In this document: piece by piece, positions 9,016 to 16,750 of the stretch
Position numbering within the stretch: position 1 is the stretch's first letter
Layout of the letters: the number at the start of each line of letters is the position of its first letter
Assembly (NCBI GenBank): GCA_020439945.1
Contig: JAGRPB010000002.1
Span: forward strand, 37,988-101,987
Length of the DNA: 64,000 nucleotides
Direction of reading: 5' to 3'
From: Verrucomicrobiia bacterium
GTDB lineage: Bacteria; Verrucomicrobiota; Verrucomicrobiia; Verrucomicrobiales; DEV007
Translations under genes and position numbers: made by a program
The notes under the pieces: generated by a model
Told to the model about the DNA's origin: nothing
The model's input: the letters and a program-made list of their open reading frames with translations, nothing else
Database searches by the model: none

Positions 9016-10413
9016 TCAGCTTCCGTAAACGGTGAATCGCCCGTCGGCGTCGTCTCCAACGGAGCGCAGCTTGATCTCTGCCGATACTGCCTGGGCGATC
9101 TCCGCGGAAGTGAGGACTCCAGCGGACAGCTTTTGCGTCAGACCGTTGATCGAGGCGATCCGTCCCGCAACGCCGGTGTCTCCAGCGGAAAGGCTTTTCT
9201 GAGGAATGTCCACGCTGACGCCCAACCACGGCCGGTCTTCCAAACGCCCCTCGGCCATCCAGCGCCAGAAAAGCTTCTCCGTTTCCTTCCGCACCTTGAA
9301 CGCCGCGCGAACCGCCCGCAGCGGCGCATCGGACCCGGGGACTCCCTCGCCCCCAAAAACGGCCAGTAGACCTTCGCGATGAAACGCGGCCACTTCGCCG
9401 CCGTACTCGACAACACCTTCAATGACGGTAGCGCAGAGTTCCTCGATCAAGGCCGAGGAATCCTCGCCCGCCTCGGCGGCAAGCTGGGCGGAGGCGTCGT
9501 GAAATCCAGCGAACAAAAGCGCCACGCCGTTCGCCGCAGCATCGGCGTCTTCACTGGCGATTCCCGGCTTCAGCGCCAGTCGCCCGGCGACCTGATCACC
9601 GACGACCCGGGCAAGGTTTTCCTTCAAGGTCTCACGTTCTCGCAGGGCACGCGCCGCCGATTCCAAGGCGCGCGCGAGACGTTCGAATTCATCGCCGCGG
9701 GGCAGATTGGTCGCCACCTCGTAATCGCCGCGACCGACTTTCTCGACCGCTTGCTCGATGGCGACAATCGGGCGGTTCACCCAACGGTAGATTGCCCATG
9801 CAATTCCGACCGCCAACAGAAAAGCAATTGCCAACGCCCCCGCCCCTTGCCACCAGAGGGTCGCGAGCACGCTGCGAACGCTTTCAGCGGAAACATCGAC
9901 TCCCAGCACGGCGATCGGTTTACCGGCGGCGTCACGAATCGGCGCGCTCGCGCTCAGCCAGGTTCCCCATTGATCGGTGGAAAAATTTCGATCGGCCCGC
10001 GCTTCATCCAAGCGCAAGGACTCGGGCAAATCGGGAAATTCATCACCGGGGAGCGACACGTTTTCGGCCGATTCCTCCGCGTCTCCAACAAACTCGAAAC
10101 CGCTGGGATAGTCTGGATTCGGCCTCGCGGTGTAAACGTATTTGACCCGCATGTCCTCGCGCCGGTTCGCGTCGCGGATCTGACGAAGGTTCATTACCAG
10201 GGCCTCGTACTCCGGCGAATCCTCGCCGGTGACGCGCTCGTGAGCCGCGGCATCAATGGTCAGCGCTCCGGTGGCTGCGATATTGGCCACCTGGACGCGC
10301 AGTTCCTCGAACAGGCTGTTTCGCGCCGAACGGTAAACGAGCACAAACAGAACCCCGTGGGTGAGAATGGCCGCACCCAGCAGCACCAGCAGCACTCGCG
10401 TCGAAAATCTCAT
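9016..10413 (-). CDS. Membrane sensor with HAMP and degenerate class III cyclase domain
   Basis: 465 aa. TM helix at about 8-30, an extracytoplasmic Cache-like sensor (YVYTARPNPDYPSGFEFVGD; VLGVDVSAESV), a second TM at about 176-198, HAMP (WVNRPIVAIEQAVEKVGRGD), then a cyclase-homology domain from about 285. The domain keeps the overall pattern (VALLFAGFHD; GLLAVFGG; PLRAVRAAFKVRKE) but both metal-binding positions differ from active cyclases: the first Asp is Gly (LFAG rather than LFAD) and the second is in FHREG rather than FIGDA. Catalysis is therefore doubtful and a signalling role without cAMP synthesis is possible. ATG 10413 was chosen because it begins the first TM helix; the upstream 72 codons look non-coding. 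Confidence 0.8.
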   Translation of the reverse strand: MRFSTRVLLVLLGAAILTHGVLFVLVYRSARNSLFEELRVQVANIAATGALTIDAAAHERVTGEDSPEYEALVMNLRQIRDANRREDMRVKYVYTARPNPDYPSGFEFVGDAEESAENVSLPGDEFPDLPESLRLDEARADRNFSTDQWGTWLSASAPIRDAAGKPIAVLGVDVSAESVRSVLATLWWQGAGALAIAFLLAVGIAWAIYRWVNRPIVAIEQAVEKVGRGDYEVATNLPRGDEFERLARALESAARALRERETLKENLARVVGDQVAGRLALKPGIASEDADAAANGVALLFAGFHDASAQLAAEAGEDSSALIEELCATVIEGVVEYGGEVAAFHREGLLAVFGGEGVPGSDAPLRAVRAAFKVRKETEKLFWRWMAEGRLEDRPWLGVSVDIPQKSLSAGDTGVAGRIASINGLTQKLSAGVLTSAEIAQAVSAEIKLRSVGDDADGRFTVYGS

Positions 10414-10576
10414 CGCTTTTCGGCCGACACGCGTCGGCTCTGCCACCCTGCCGCCGAACGAAGCAGTTCGCGAGTGATTTTCTTTGAGCCTCAATCTCGA
10501 TCCGGGCTTGCAGTTTGGCATCGCTGAAATACTGTTCAAATTAACACTTTTCGCAAGCGGACTTTTTGACAATCGA
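10414..10576. promoter_or_regulatory. Divergent intergenic region
   Basis: This 163-bp AT-richer gap separates the minus-strand sensor from the plus-strand radical SAM gene, so promoters for both should lie here. I see no convincing -35/-10 pair or operator palindrome. Confidence 0.4.
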
Positions 10577-11665
10577 ATGAGCCATTTTATCGACGATCGC
10601 GGACGCGGAACGGTTTCAAACCTTCCCAATCGTTTTGAGAAACTCCAGGTCGAGATCGATGACGGGGCGATGGAGGAACTCGCCGCCGCCGATCCGGAGT
10701 TCGAAAAAGCGCGGCCGAAAACGGTCTACTATCGCGACGACAGCCAAAGCCTGATCACCACCAACGCGAGCCCCGATCTCGGTTTCGAAGCCAGTCTCAA
10801 TCCCTATCGTGGTTGCGAGCACGGCTGCGCCTACTGCTACGCGCGTCCCTATCACGAGTATCTCGGTTTCAATGCCGGGCTCGATTTCGAGACGAAGATC
10901 ATGGTGAAGGAACATGCCGCCGACCTGCTCGAATGGGAACTGGCCTCCAGCCGATGGAAACCGAAACACCTCGCCTGCAGCGGAGTGACCGACTGCTACC
11001 AACCGATCGAACGAAAGCTGGAAATTACCCGGGCCTGTCTCGAGGTGCTGGCTCGATTCCGAAATCCGGTTGGCATCGTCACCAAGAATGCGCTCGTCAC
11101 CCGCGACCTCGACTACCTCGTCGAGCTGGCGCAATTTCAGGCCGCCACCGTGGCCATCTCCCTCACCAGCCTCGACGCGAATCTCGCGGGAAAGCTCGAG
11201 CCGAGGGCGTCGCGGCCGGAAGCTCGGCTGCAGGCGATCCGGGAACTGAGCGATGCCGGAGTGCCGGTGGGCATTTCCCTGGCGCCGGTAATTCCCGGTC
11301 TCAACGATCACGAGATTCCCGCCATTCTCCAAGCCGCCGCCGATCACGGCGCCAGATTTGCCAGCTACACCGTGCTGCGATTGCCCTACGGGGTGAAAGA
11401 GATTTTCTCAGGATGGCTCGACAGGCATTTCCTTCAGTCGCGCGAGAAAGTGCTGGGCCGGGTTCGCGAAATGCGCGGCGGCGGCGATCGTCTCAACGAC
11501 AGCACCTTCGGCACGCGTTTCACGGGCGAAGGCGCGGTCGCCGAAGAGATCCGAACGCTGTTCCGAGTCTCCGCGAAACGCTGCGGGCTCGATGGCGATC
11601 GGGTGAAGCTTTCCACCGAGCATTTCCAGCGGCATTCGCCGGGTCAGTTGGAACTCTTCGACTGA
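10577..11665 (+). CDS. PA0069-family radical SAM protein
   Basis: 362 aa. The 4Fe-4S motif CEHGCAYCYAR sits near residue 80 in the context NPYRGCEHGC typical of the PA0069/spore-photoproduct-lyase-like group. DRGRGTVSNLPNRFEKL at the N-terminus is the usual family opening and fixes the start at ATG 10577; the upstream in-frame extension to 10484 lacks family features. ACSGVTDCYQPIE and ISLAPVIPGLND are further family signatures. The biochemical function of this group is not established, although a DNA-repair-like reaction has been suggested from its relation to SPL. Confidence 0.92.
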   Translation: MSHFIDDRGRGTVSNLPNRFEKLQVEIDDGAMEELAAADPEFEKARPKTVYYRDDSQSLITTNASPDLGFEASLNPYRGCEHGCAYCYARPYHEYLGFNAGLDFETKIMVKEHAADLLEWELASSRWKPKHLACSGVTDCYQPIERKLEITRACLEVLARFRNPVGIVTKNALVTRDLDYLVELAQFQAATVAISLTSLDANLAGKLEPRASRPEARLQAIRELSDAGVPVGISLAPVIPGLNDHEIPAILQAAADHGARFASYTVLRLPYGVKEIFSGWLDRHFLQSREKVLGRVREMRGGGDRLNDSTFGTRFTGEGAVAEEIRTLFRVSAKRCGLDGDRVKLSTEHFQRHSPGQLELFD

Positions 11666-11668
11666 GAA

Positions 11669-11731
11669 TGTGGGGCAGATTTGCAATCTGCCATTCTCCT
11701 AGATCGAGACAGATTTCAAATCTGCCCCACA
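11669..11731. repeat. Nested palindromic repeat between convergent genes
   Basis: Left arm 11669-11692 (GGGGCAGATTTGCAATCTGC core) and right arm 11709-11731 (CAGATTTCAAATCTGCCCC) are each palindromic and also pair with one another. It lies between a plus-strand stop (11665) and a minus-strand stop (11736), matching the layout at 8441-8512 although the core letters differ. Confidence 0.8.
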
Positions 11732-11735
11732 ATAC

Positions 11736-12449
11736 TCACCAGGGAATCGGTTTCCGATCCCGGAGAAACTGGCCCGTCACCGACTGCGGTGCCTCGGCCG
11801 CGAGCCAGACGACGGTGTCCGCGCCTTCATCGACTGAGCGCGGTGCGCTTTCGCCGCCCATGTCCGTCCGCACCCAACCGGGACAAACGGAATTCACGGA
11901 TATTCCTTTCGATTTCAACGAAGCCGCCAGCTGTCGCGTCACGGCATTGAGCGCGGTTTTCGAGATCGAATAGGTAGGCGCGTCGGCCTCCATGTCGCTG
12001 AGTTGCCCGAGACCGGAAGACAGATTGATGATCCGCCCGCCTTCAGTTGATTTTTCGAGGTAGGGACGAAAAAATCGCGCCACGAGCAGCGGCCCGAGGG
12101 TGTTCGTGGTCAGGGTGCGGAAAAAGGCCTGCCGATCGACTTCGAGGATCGAGCTCTCCCCTTCCGGAAAAATGCCGGCGTTGTTGACCAGCACATCGAG
12201 TGATTCATGACGCTCGCCGAAGAACTTCGCCGCCGATTGAATGCTGACATCATCGGCAACATCGAGCGCCAGCGATTCGACGCCGCCGCCGGTCTCCTCC
12301 GCGATTTCCTGCGCCGCCTGTTTACCATCGTCGGCATTCCTCGTCGCGACAATCACGCAAAACCCGCGTGCCGCCAGGGTGCGCGCCGTTTCGCGACCAA
12401 TGCCGCGATTGGCGCCGGTGATGAGGACCGTTTTCTTCGAAGAATTCAT
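11736..12449 (-). CDS. Short-chain dehydrogenase/reductase
   Basis: 237 aa, classical SDR. The NAD(P)-binding motif TGANRGIGRETA is near residue 10; NNAGIFPEG, the catalytic Ser and YSISK, and PGWVRTDMGG are all present. It would reduce or oxidise a carbonyl/alcohol in the cytoplasm; Arg-Gly after TGAN suggests NADP(H) but is not decisive. ATG 12449 (MNSSKKTVLITG) is preferred over a TTG at 12464. The gene ends in the 11669-11731 palindrome region. The substrate is unknown. Confidence 0.93.
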   Translation of the reverse strand: MNSSKKTVLITGANRGIGRETARTLAARGFCVIVATRNADDGKQAAQEIAEETGGGVESLALDVADDVSIQSAAKFFGERHESLDVLVNNAGIFPEGESSILEVDRQAFFRTLTTNTLGPLLVARFFRPYLEKSTEGGRIINLSSGLGQLSDMEADAPTYSISKTALNAVTRQLAASLKSKGISVNSVCPGWVRTDMGGESAPRSVDEGADTVVWLAAEAPQSVTGQFLRDRKPIPW

Positions 12450-12599
12450 GGGAGGAGCGAGCAACGTTCGAATGCAAACAATCTCCGAGCGTCGAAACGC
12501 ACGGAGACCTCAGCAACGGAAACACAGATGCCACGAGTCGCCCGGAAAAAATCCGGACGATTTTGTAATGACTCGTTGTGTAGCCGTTAGCTCCTGGCG
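12450..12599. other. 150-bp gap without a gene
   Basis: The sequence between the kinase stop and the SDR start (both minus strand) carries no open frame with protein-like composition. I see no clear hairpin-plus-T-run terminator, and no promoter I would defend. Confidence 0.4.
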
Positions 12600-13697
12600 T
12601 CAGCGCACCACGCGAGCACTGCCACCGCCAGCGGTCTTCTGGACTTCGGCGAGGCTGGCCATGCTGGTGTCGCCGGGCGTGGTCATCGCCAGGGCACCAT
12701 GGGCGGCACCGAATTCGACGGCCATCGCGGGATCGTTTTGATCGAGGAATCCGTAAACCAGGCCGGAGGCGAAACTGTCTCCGCCGCCGACGCGGTCGAG
12801 GATTTCCAGCTTTTCGTACTGGCGAGACTCGTAGAATTCGCCGTCGTGCCAGGCGATCGCCGCCCAGTCATTGACCGTGGCGGTGTGAACTTCGCGAAGC
12901 GTCGTGGCGGTGGCCTTGAAATTCGGAAACTCCTTCACAGCAGTGGCGATCATCTTCTTGAAATTGCCGACGTCGATTCCGCGAACGTGTTCGTCCACGC
13001 CTTCGACCTCGAAGCCGAGGCTGGCGGTGAAATCTTCTTCGTTGCCGATCATGACATCGACATACTTGGCGATTTCGCGATTCACTTCCTGCGCCTTCGC
13101 CAGGCCACCGATGGATTTCCAGAGCGAAGGACGGTAGTTCAGGTCGTAGCTGACAATGGTGCCGTGCTTCTGCGCCGCCTTGCAGGCCTCGATCGTCAGT
13201 TCGGCGGTCGATTCGCTGAGCGCGGCGTAGATGCCTCCGGTATGAAACCAGCGCGCCCCGTGATTGCCAAAAATGTCCTCCCAATCGATGTCGCCCGGCT
13301 TCATCTGCGAGGCCGCCGTATTGGCCCGATCCGGACAACCCACCGCGCCGCGAATGCCGTAGCCGCGCTCGGTGAAATTCAGCCCGTTGCGCACTTCGCG
13401 ACCGATGCCGTCGTAGTCGCGCCACTGGATGAAACGGGTATCGACCCCGCCCTGGAGAATGAAGTCCTCGATCAGGCGTCCCACCGGATTGTCGGCGAAA
13501 GCGGTGACCGTGGCCGTCCGCAGACCGAAGCAACGCCGCAGCCCCCGAGTCACATTGTATTCGCCGCCGCCTTCCCACGCGGCAAAGGAACGCGCCGTAT
13601 GCACGCGACCTTCGCCCGGATCGAGCCGGAGCATGATTTCACCGAGAGAGATGCAGTCGTAAGCGACTTCCGAAGCAGGACGAATATTGAGGGCCAT
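12600..13697 (-). CDS. PfkB-family sugar kinase, probable 2-keto-3-deoxygluconate kinase
   Basis: 365 aa ribokinase-family enzyme. The N-terminal CISLGEIMLRLDPGEGR with GGGEYNVTRGLRR resembles KdgK proteins, and the C-terminal anion-hole/catalytic motif is DRVGGGDSFASGLVYG, with the catalytic Asp in GGGDSF. The family phosphorylates sugars or keto-sugar acids; KDG kinase feeds the Entner-Doudoroff-like route from uronates or gluconate. Upstream on the same strand lies a D-2-hydroxyacid dehydrogenase (14601-15575), a sensible partner for sugar-acid use, but the two are now split by a repeat-bounded segment. At 365 aa it is longer than the usual 310-340. Substrate assignment is tentative. Confidence 0.88.
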   Translation of the reverse strand: MALNIRPASEVAYDCISLGEIMLRLDPGEGRVHTARSFAAWEGGGEYNVTRGLRRCFGLRTATVTAFADNPVGRLIEDFILQGGVDTRFIQWRDYDGIGREVRNGLNFTERGYGIRGAVGCPDRANTAASQMKPGDIDWEDIFGNHGARWFHTGGIYAALSESTAELTIEACKAAQKHGTIVSYDLNYRPSLWKSIGGLAKAQEVNREIAKYVDVMIGNEEDFTASLGFEVEGVDEHVRGIDVGNFKKMIATAVKEFPNFKATATTLREVHTATVNDWAAIAWHDGEFYESRQYEKLEILDRVGGGDSFASGLVYGFLDQNDPAMAVEFGAAHGALAMTTPGDTSMASLAEVQKTAGGGSARVVR

Positions 13698-13709
13698 GAC
13701 GAAGAAATG

Positions 13710-13740
13710 AAACGCGGAGCGCGGAAGGCGGAACGCGGAA
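13710..13740. repeat. 31-bp repeat, copy 1 of an inverted pair
   Basis: A GCGGAA-rich 31-mer (AAACGCGGA...GCGGAACGCGGAA) just upstream of the kinase start. Its reverse complement, about 26 of 31 identical, occurs at 14570-14600. Together they bracket the four-helix remnant and DUF6428 gene. Confidence 0.75.
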
Positions 13741-13750
13741 AGGTTGAAGG

Positions 13751-13846
13751 TTAAGAGCGCTTTTTGGCGGTGTTGAGGGAAGCGACGGTAATCGCGAGTA
13801 ACTCGTTGGCTTCTTTGAGCAGATCTTCAACCAGATCTTTACCACT
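13751..13846 (-). pseudogene. Remnant of a four-helix-bundle (S23/IVP-like) gene, C-terminus only
   Basis: The minus strand encodes 31 residues ending in a TAA stop: the run EDLLKEANELLAITVASLN followed by TAKKRS. This looks like the last helix of the four-helix-bundle family related to 23S rRNA intervening-sequence proteins, which are common in Verrucomicrobiota. No start codon or upstream helices exist; the similarity stops at 13846, a few bases from a GC-rich palindrome. The frame is too short for normal ORF calling. The family match is from memory and needs a profile search. Confidence 0.5.
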
Positions 13847-13854
13847 CAAATGGA

Positions 13855-13876
13855 GGGCGGGGCTCCGTCCCCGCCC
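13855..13876. repeat. GC-rich palindrome
   Basis: Arms GGGCGGGG (13855-13862) and CCCCGCCC (13869-13876) flank CTCCGT. It sits at the truncated edge of the four-helix remnant. Confidence 0.7.
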
Positions 13877-13952
13877 AAGCTGGTGCTCATTCGGATGCGA
13901 TCAAGCAATCCAATCCGGATTCAAGATTCGCGAGCTTTCGGAAGGAAAAACA

Positions 13953-13977
13953 GGGCGGACACGGAGGTCCGCCGTCC
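13953..13977. repeat. Dispersed palindrome, copy 1
   Basis: Core GGCGGACACGGAGGTCCGCC. The 25-mer starting at 13953 matches the 25-mer at 62501-62525 at 22 of 25 positions, including the inverted arms, so this is a dispersed element. Confidence 0.7.
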
Positions 13978-13982
13978 AGCTT

Positions 13983-14498
13983 TCAGCAACATCCGCCACC
14001 CGGCGTACAGCAAGACGATGCCGCCGTCGCCGGGGCCGGACGGAAAACCAGATCGCCCACGCCCGATTCCTCGAAAGCGAGCCCGCATTTGTCTGCGGCG
14101 AGACAGGCGGGATGCGGCAGGGCCAGTTGAAACTCGATTCGCTCGGGCGACGACTCGATCGCGATCACCGGGAAGGCGATGGTCCGACCGTCCTCGTGTT
14201 CCACCACCAACGGAAGCTCCTCCCCATTCAGCAGCGGCTGGCTCATTTCGAGAATCTTCGCGAGCTTCCCGGCCTTCAGCCGATGATCCACGTCGCTTGC
14301 GACCAAGAGTTGAAACTGGCAATGCGTCGCGCTGCGCACCGTGCCGCCGCAATCGATGAAATCCTTCTGCACCCGACCGATCTCGGTGACGTGGAAATGC
14401 GCGGGAACGAAATCCCCCTCCGGCAGTTGCATCGCGAGCTCCGCCTCCGGATTTGCAGCGAGCAGGGACATCAGTTCGTTGACGTGAGGAGGATTCAT
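13983..14498 (-). CDS. DUF6428 family protein with Cys-rich tail
   Basis: 171 aa. The segment DFVPAHFHVTEIGRVQKDF with FIDCGGTVR identifies the DUF6428 family, as I recall it. It ends in SSCCTPGGGCC, four cysteines that could bind a metal or metalloid. No signal peptide or membrane helix is visible, so it is probably cytoplasmic. Family function is unknown to me. The gene is isolated in a segment bounded by inverted 31-bp repeats and accompanied by palindromes and a gene remnant, suggesting it was inserted between two sugar-acid genes. Start is ATG 14498. Confidence 0.75.
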   Translation of the reverse strand: MNPPHVNELMSLLAANPEAELAMQLPEGDFVPAHFHVTEIGRVQKDFIDCGGTVRSATHCQFQLLVASDVDHRLKAGKLAKILEMSQPLLNGEELPLVVEHEDGRTIAFPVIAIESSPERIEFQLALPHPACLAADKCGLAFEESGVGDLVFRPAPATAASSCCTPGGGCC

Positions 14499-14569
14499 CG
14501 TGGTCTTTCAGGATTCGAATTCAGTCTCCGGCGAAGTCGGCCGATTCGCAGCGCACACACTCAGAAAAT

Positions 14570-14600
14570 TTCCGCGTTCCGCGCTCCGACTTCCGCGTTT
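14570..14600. repeat. 31-bp repeat, copy 2 (inverted)
   Basis: Reverse-complement relative of 13710-13740; the outer 9 and 13 bases are identical. It directly abuts the stop codon of the dehydrogenase gene at 14601. Confidence 0.75.
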
Positions 14601-15575
14601 CTAAAACTTGTTCGCCTGAATGTAGTCGGAGTCGCCGTTGAGGAAATTGACAAGATTGTTGGTTGCTCGCAGGGCCTGGCGCTGGACGCTCTCGTACGTG
14701 CGCGAGCCGATGTGTGAGGTGACGATGCAGTTTTTCGCCGTGAGCAGCGGGTGATCGGCGGGCGGGGGCTCCTCGTCGAGCACGTCGGCGCCGTAGCCGC
14801 CCACCTTGCCGGACGCGAGCGCCTTCACGATGCAGTCCGTCTCCACCAGTTCGCCACGAGCGCAGTTCAGAACGATCACGCCGTCCTGCATTTCCGCGAT
14901 CTTGGCGGTGTTGATCATGCCGCGCGTGTTTTCGTCGAGGAAACAGTGCAGACTGACCACGTTGGCGCGGTGGAGGACGTCGTCCATCGACTCGCAGCGC
15001 TCCACGCCGTATTCGGCGGCGAATGCCTCGTCGAAATAGGGATCGAACGCGATCACAGGCATCCCGAAGGCCTTCGCGCGGATCGCGACTTCCTTGCCGA
15101 TGCGGCCCAGCCCGATGATGCCCATCGTCTTGCCGAGAATCTCGTTGCCGATCGGCTTCTTCCAGCCCGCCACCCACTTGCCGTTGCTCACGTCGACCGC
15201 GTTTTCCTGGATCTTCTTACACAGCCCCAGCAGCAGGCCGAAGGTGTGCTCCGCCACCGTGGTGTGATTCACCCCCGGCGTGTTCAGCACCGGCAGCTTC
15301 TGGGTGCTGGCAAAAGCCACGTCGATCTTGTCCAGTCCGATGCCGTATTTCGCGATCACCTTCAGGCGCGGCAGCGACTTCTCGATCACCGCCTGGGTGA
15401 TGGCGTCGTCGCCACAGAGAAAGCCGTCGAATTCTCCCGCCAGTTCCAGCATCGTCTCTTCCGGCAGCGGGCCGCGCTCGCGCACGATTTCGTAGCCCTG
15501 CGATTCCAGCAATTCGTGATGCGGTCCGGGCGTGTCCTGGTAGGAGGTGGTGGTGAGGAGAATTCGAGTTGTCAT
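14601..15575 (-). CDS. D-2-hydroxyacid dehydrogenase (phosphoglycerate dehydrogenase-like)
   Basis: 324 aa. The NAD-binding motif GIIGLGRIGKEV, the active-site Arg in NCARGELV, Glu in DVLDEEPP and His in TSHIGSRTYE form the expected catalytic set; the lid domain contains YGIGLDKIDV and GVNHTTVAEHTFGLLL. It would interconvert a 2-keto acid and a D-2-hydroxy acid with NAD(P)H in the cytoplasm. It lacks the ACT/ASB regulatory domains of serine-pathway SerA, so a role with sugar acids alongside the KdgK-like kinase seems more likely. ATG 15575 is preferred over an upstream TTG at 15587. A small plus-strand gene diverges 45 bp away. Confidence 0.92.
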   Translation of the reverse strand: MTTRILLTTTSYQDTPGPHHELLESQGYEIVRERGPLPEETMLELAGEFDGFLCGDDAITQAVIEKSLPRLKVIAKYGIGLDKIDVAFASTQKLPVLNTPGVNHTTVAEHTFGLLLGLCKKIQENAVDVSNGKWVAGWKKPIGNEILGKTMGIIGLGRIGKEVAIRAKAFGMPVIAFDPYFDEAFAAEYGVERCESMDDVLHRANVVSLHCFLDENTRGMINTAKIAEMQDGVIVLNCARGELVETDCIVKALASGKVGGYGADVLDEEPPPADHPLLTAKNCIVTSHIGSRTYESVQRQALRATNNLVNFLNGDSDYIQANKF

Positions 15576-15620
15576 GAGTTTCGCCAACGATTAGCGATCC
15601 CCCGTCCCGAATCAACCCCA

Positions 15621-15881
15621 ATGGAAACCCCGCCATCCCCTGAATCCGCCGACCGAAACCACGGTCCCCAGCCCCTCGACGCCATCCTGACCGAGCTGGG
15701 CATCGACAATCATGAACTCGTCGCCGCCAGCACCGAGCAGCTCACCCACAAGCAGGTCCAAAAAGGTCGCAAAGGCCGCCAGCTGACCGCGAACCTGCAG
15801 CGAAAAATCGCGAATGCTCTCAACGCCCTCAGCCAGGATCGGCAATTCCGCGTGGATGAGTTGTTTAGCTATCGCGGGTGA
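15621..15881 (+). CDS. Small conserved HTH-like protein, function unknown
   Basis: 86 aa. ILTELGIDNHELVAASTEQL followed by a basic stretch (THKQVQKGRKGRQLT) and NLQRKIANALNAL looks like a compact helical DNA- or RNA-binding protein of a type I associate with PVC genomes. Start ATG 15621 is downstream of divergent regulatory DNA shared with the dehydrogenase at 15575. The frame extends far upstream but only as the antisense of that gene. It could regulate the adjacent sugar-acid genes; that is a guess from position. Confidence 0.65.
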   Translation: METPPSPESADRNHGPQPLDAILTELGIDNHELVAASTEQLTHKQVQKGRKGRQLTANLQRKIANALNALSQDRQFRVDELFSYRG

Positions 15882-15889
15882 TCTAGAGG

Positions 15890-16010
15890 AACGTCAAAGA
15901 ACAGGCGGCCCGACCTTCATGGCGGCGCTCCCGATTCCAGCTGCCGAATGAAACCACCAAAACCGGAACGCAAAAAGGCCGCTGTATGGGGTCGCCTTGC
16001 TCGGCTTGTT
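15890..16010 (-). other. Weak attC-like site C (cassette recombination site candidate)
   Basis: Follows the stop of the minus-strand gene at 16015 by a few bases. On the minus strand it starts GAAACAAGCCGAGCAAGGCG and ends TTTGACGTTCC, with AAC and GTT at the two ends and a possible imperfect stem between the GGCG-rich parts. Pairing is poorer than in sites A and B. Confidence 0.35.
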
Positions 16011-16014
16011 TCAA

Positions 16015-16605
16015 CTAGAAAGTAATTTCTTGGTTTGGATCGATGCCTTTGGCTCGCAGGCGCTTCTCATCTTCTTGCGTCTTGGACTTCTCGTCTAGCC
16101 CCACTTCCTTTAGTATCTTCTTCAGCTTCTTGAGAGACTTTCGCCTCTTCCAAATTGAAGCTCCATCAGGGTGCAGATACGGAGAAAAAACCTGCTCAAT
16201 CGGGTAGGCGAAACTCTCAAAATCGTCTACGACATCGACGCACTTTAGGCTCCACTCATCGACCTCGAATCTCATCTCCTCTCCACGTATCTTGTAGGGC
16301 TCCGTAAGGCGGACCCATTCCAGAAGCGATCCATAAATCTCGGAGATAAGCTCCCTGACCTCGGTCCCAAACAGAAAGTCGGCTTCAGTTAGCGAATGTG
16401 TCCAATCCAATGCGTCTTGCATGCACATCGGTTGAGACGCCCTCACCTTGTGGAGAACGCTCACGACCTGATTGTAGACCTTGAGACGGCGGTCATACAT
16501 GATTAGAGCCTTCTCGTCCCTCCTCAGCCGGTATTGCTGGTACGCAATGAGTGTCGTCAAAACGGCGATCAATGGCGTCAGGAGCGCTTGAAGGAGGTCG
16601 ATCAT
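16015..16605 (-). CDS. Membrane-anchored protein of unknown function, cassette-like
   Basis: 196 aa. A single N-terminal TM helix (LLQALLTPLIAVLTTLIAY) is followed by a charged, largely helical cytoplasmic part ending in a Lys/Glu-rich tail (KSLKKLKKILKEVGL). I recognise no domain. Base composition is clearly less GC-rich than the neighbours and no Shine-Dalgarno sequence is obvious. It is flanked by attC-like sites (15890-16010 and 16630-16746), as expected for an integron-type cassette gene. The ATG at 16605 is the only sensible start. Confidence 0.7.
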   Translation of the reverse strand: MIDLLQALLTPLIAVLTTLIAYQQYRLRRDEKALIMYDRRLKVYNQVVSVLHKVRASQPMCMQDALDWTHSLTEADFLFGTEVRELISEIYGSLLEWVRLTEPYKIRGEEMRFEVDEWSLKCVDVVDDFESFAYPIEQVFSPYLHPDGASIWKRRKSLKKLKKILKEVGLDEKSKTQEDEKRLRAKGIDPNQEITF

Positions 16606-16629
16606 CTAATCACTAGCAGTTTTTGCGCT

Positions 16630-16746
16630 AACTTCCGAGTCATCTCAAATCTGACCGAGGGTGAACTCCGACTTCTGGGTTGACGGTTGAATAGTCATGG
16701 TGCCTCCGATTCGCCAAGGGTCAGGTGTTGAGGCGGATGTCTTGTT
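16630..16746 (-). other. attC-like recombination site B
   Basis: On the minus strand: CCGAACAAGACATCC...CCTGACC, a 62-nt centre, then GGTCAGATTTGAGATGACTC...GTTAGC. Paired blocks are AAC/GTT at the ends, TCAA/TTGA, and CTGACC/GGTCAG, separated by unpaired spacers. It begins 5 nt after the stop at 16751 and ends about 25 nt before the next start. The first half shares CGAACAAG and CCTGACC with site A. Confidence 0.55.
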
Positions 16747-16750
16747 CGGT

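Noticed and set aside
10484-10576. Longer start for the radical SAM gene
   Set aside because: The added residues lack family similarity and use the divergent regulatory region; ATG 10577 begins the conserved N-terminus.
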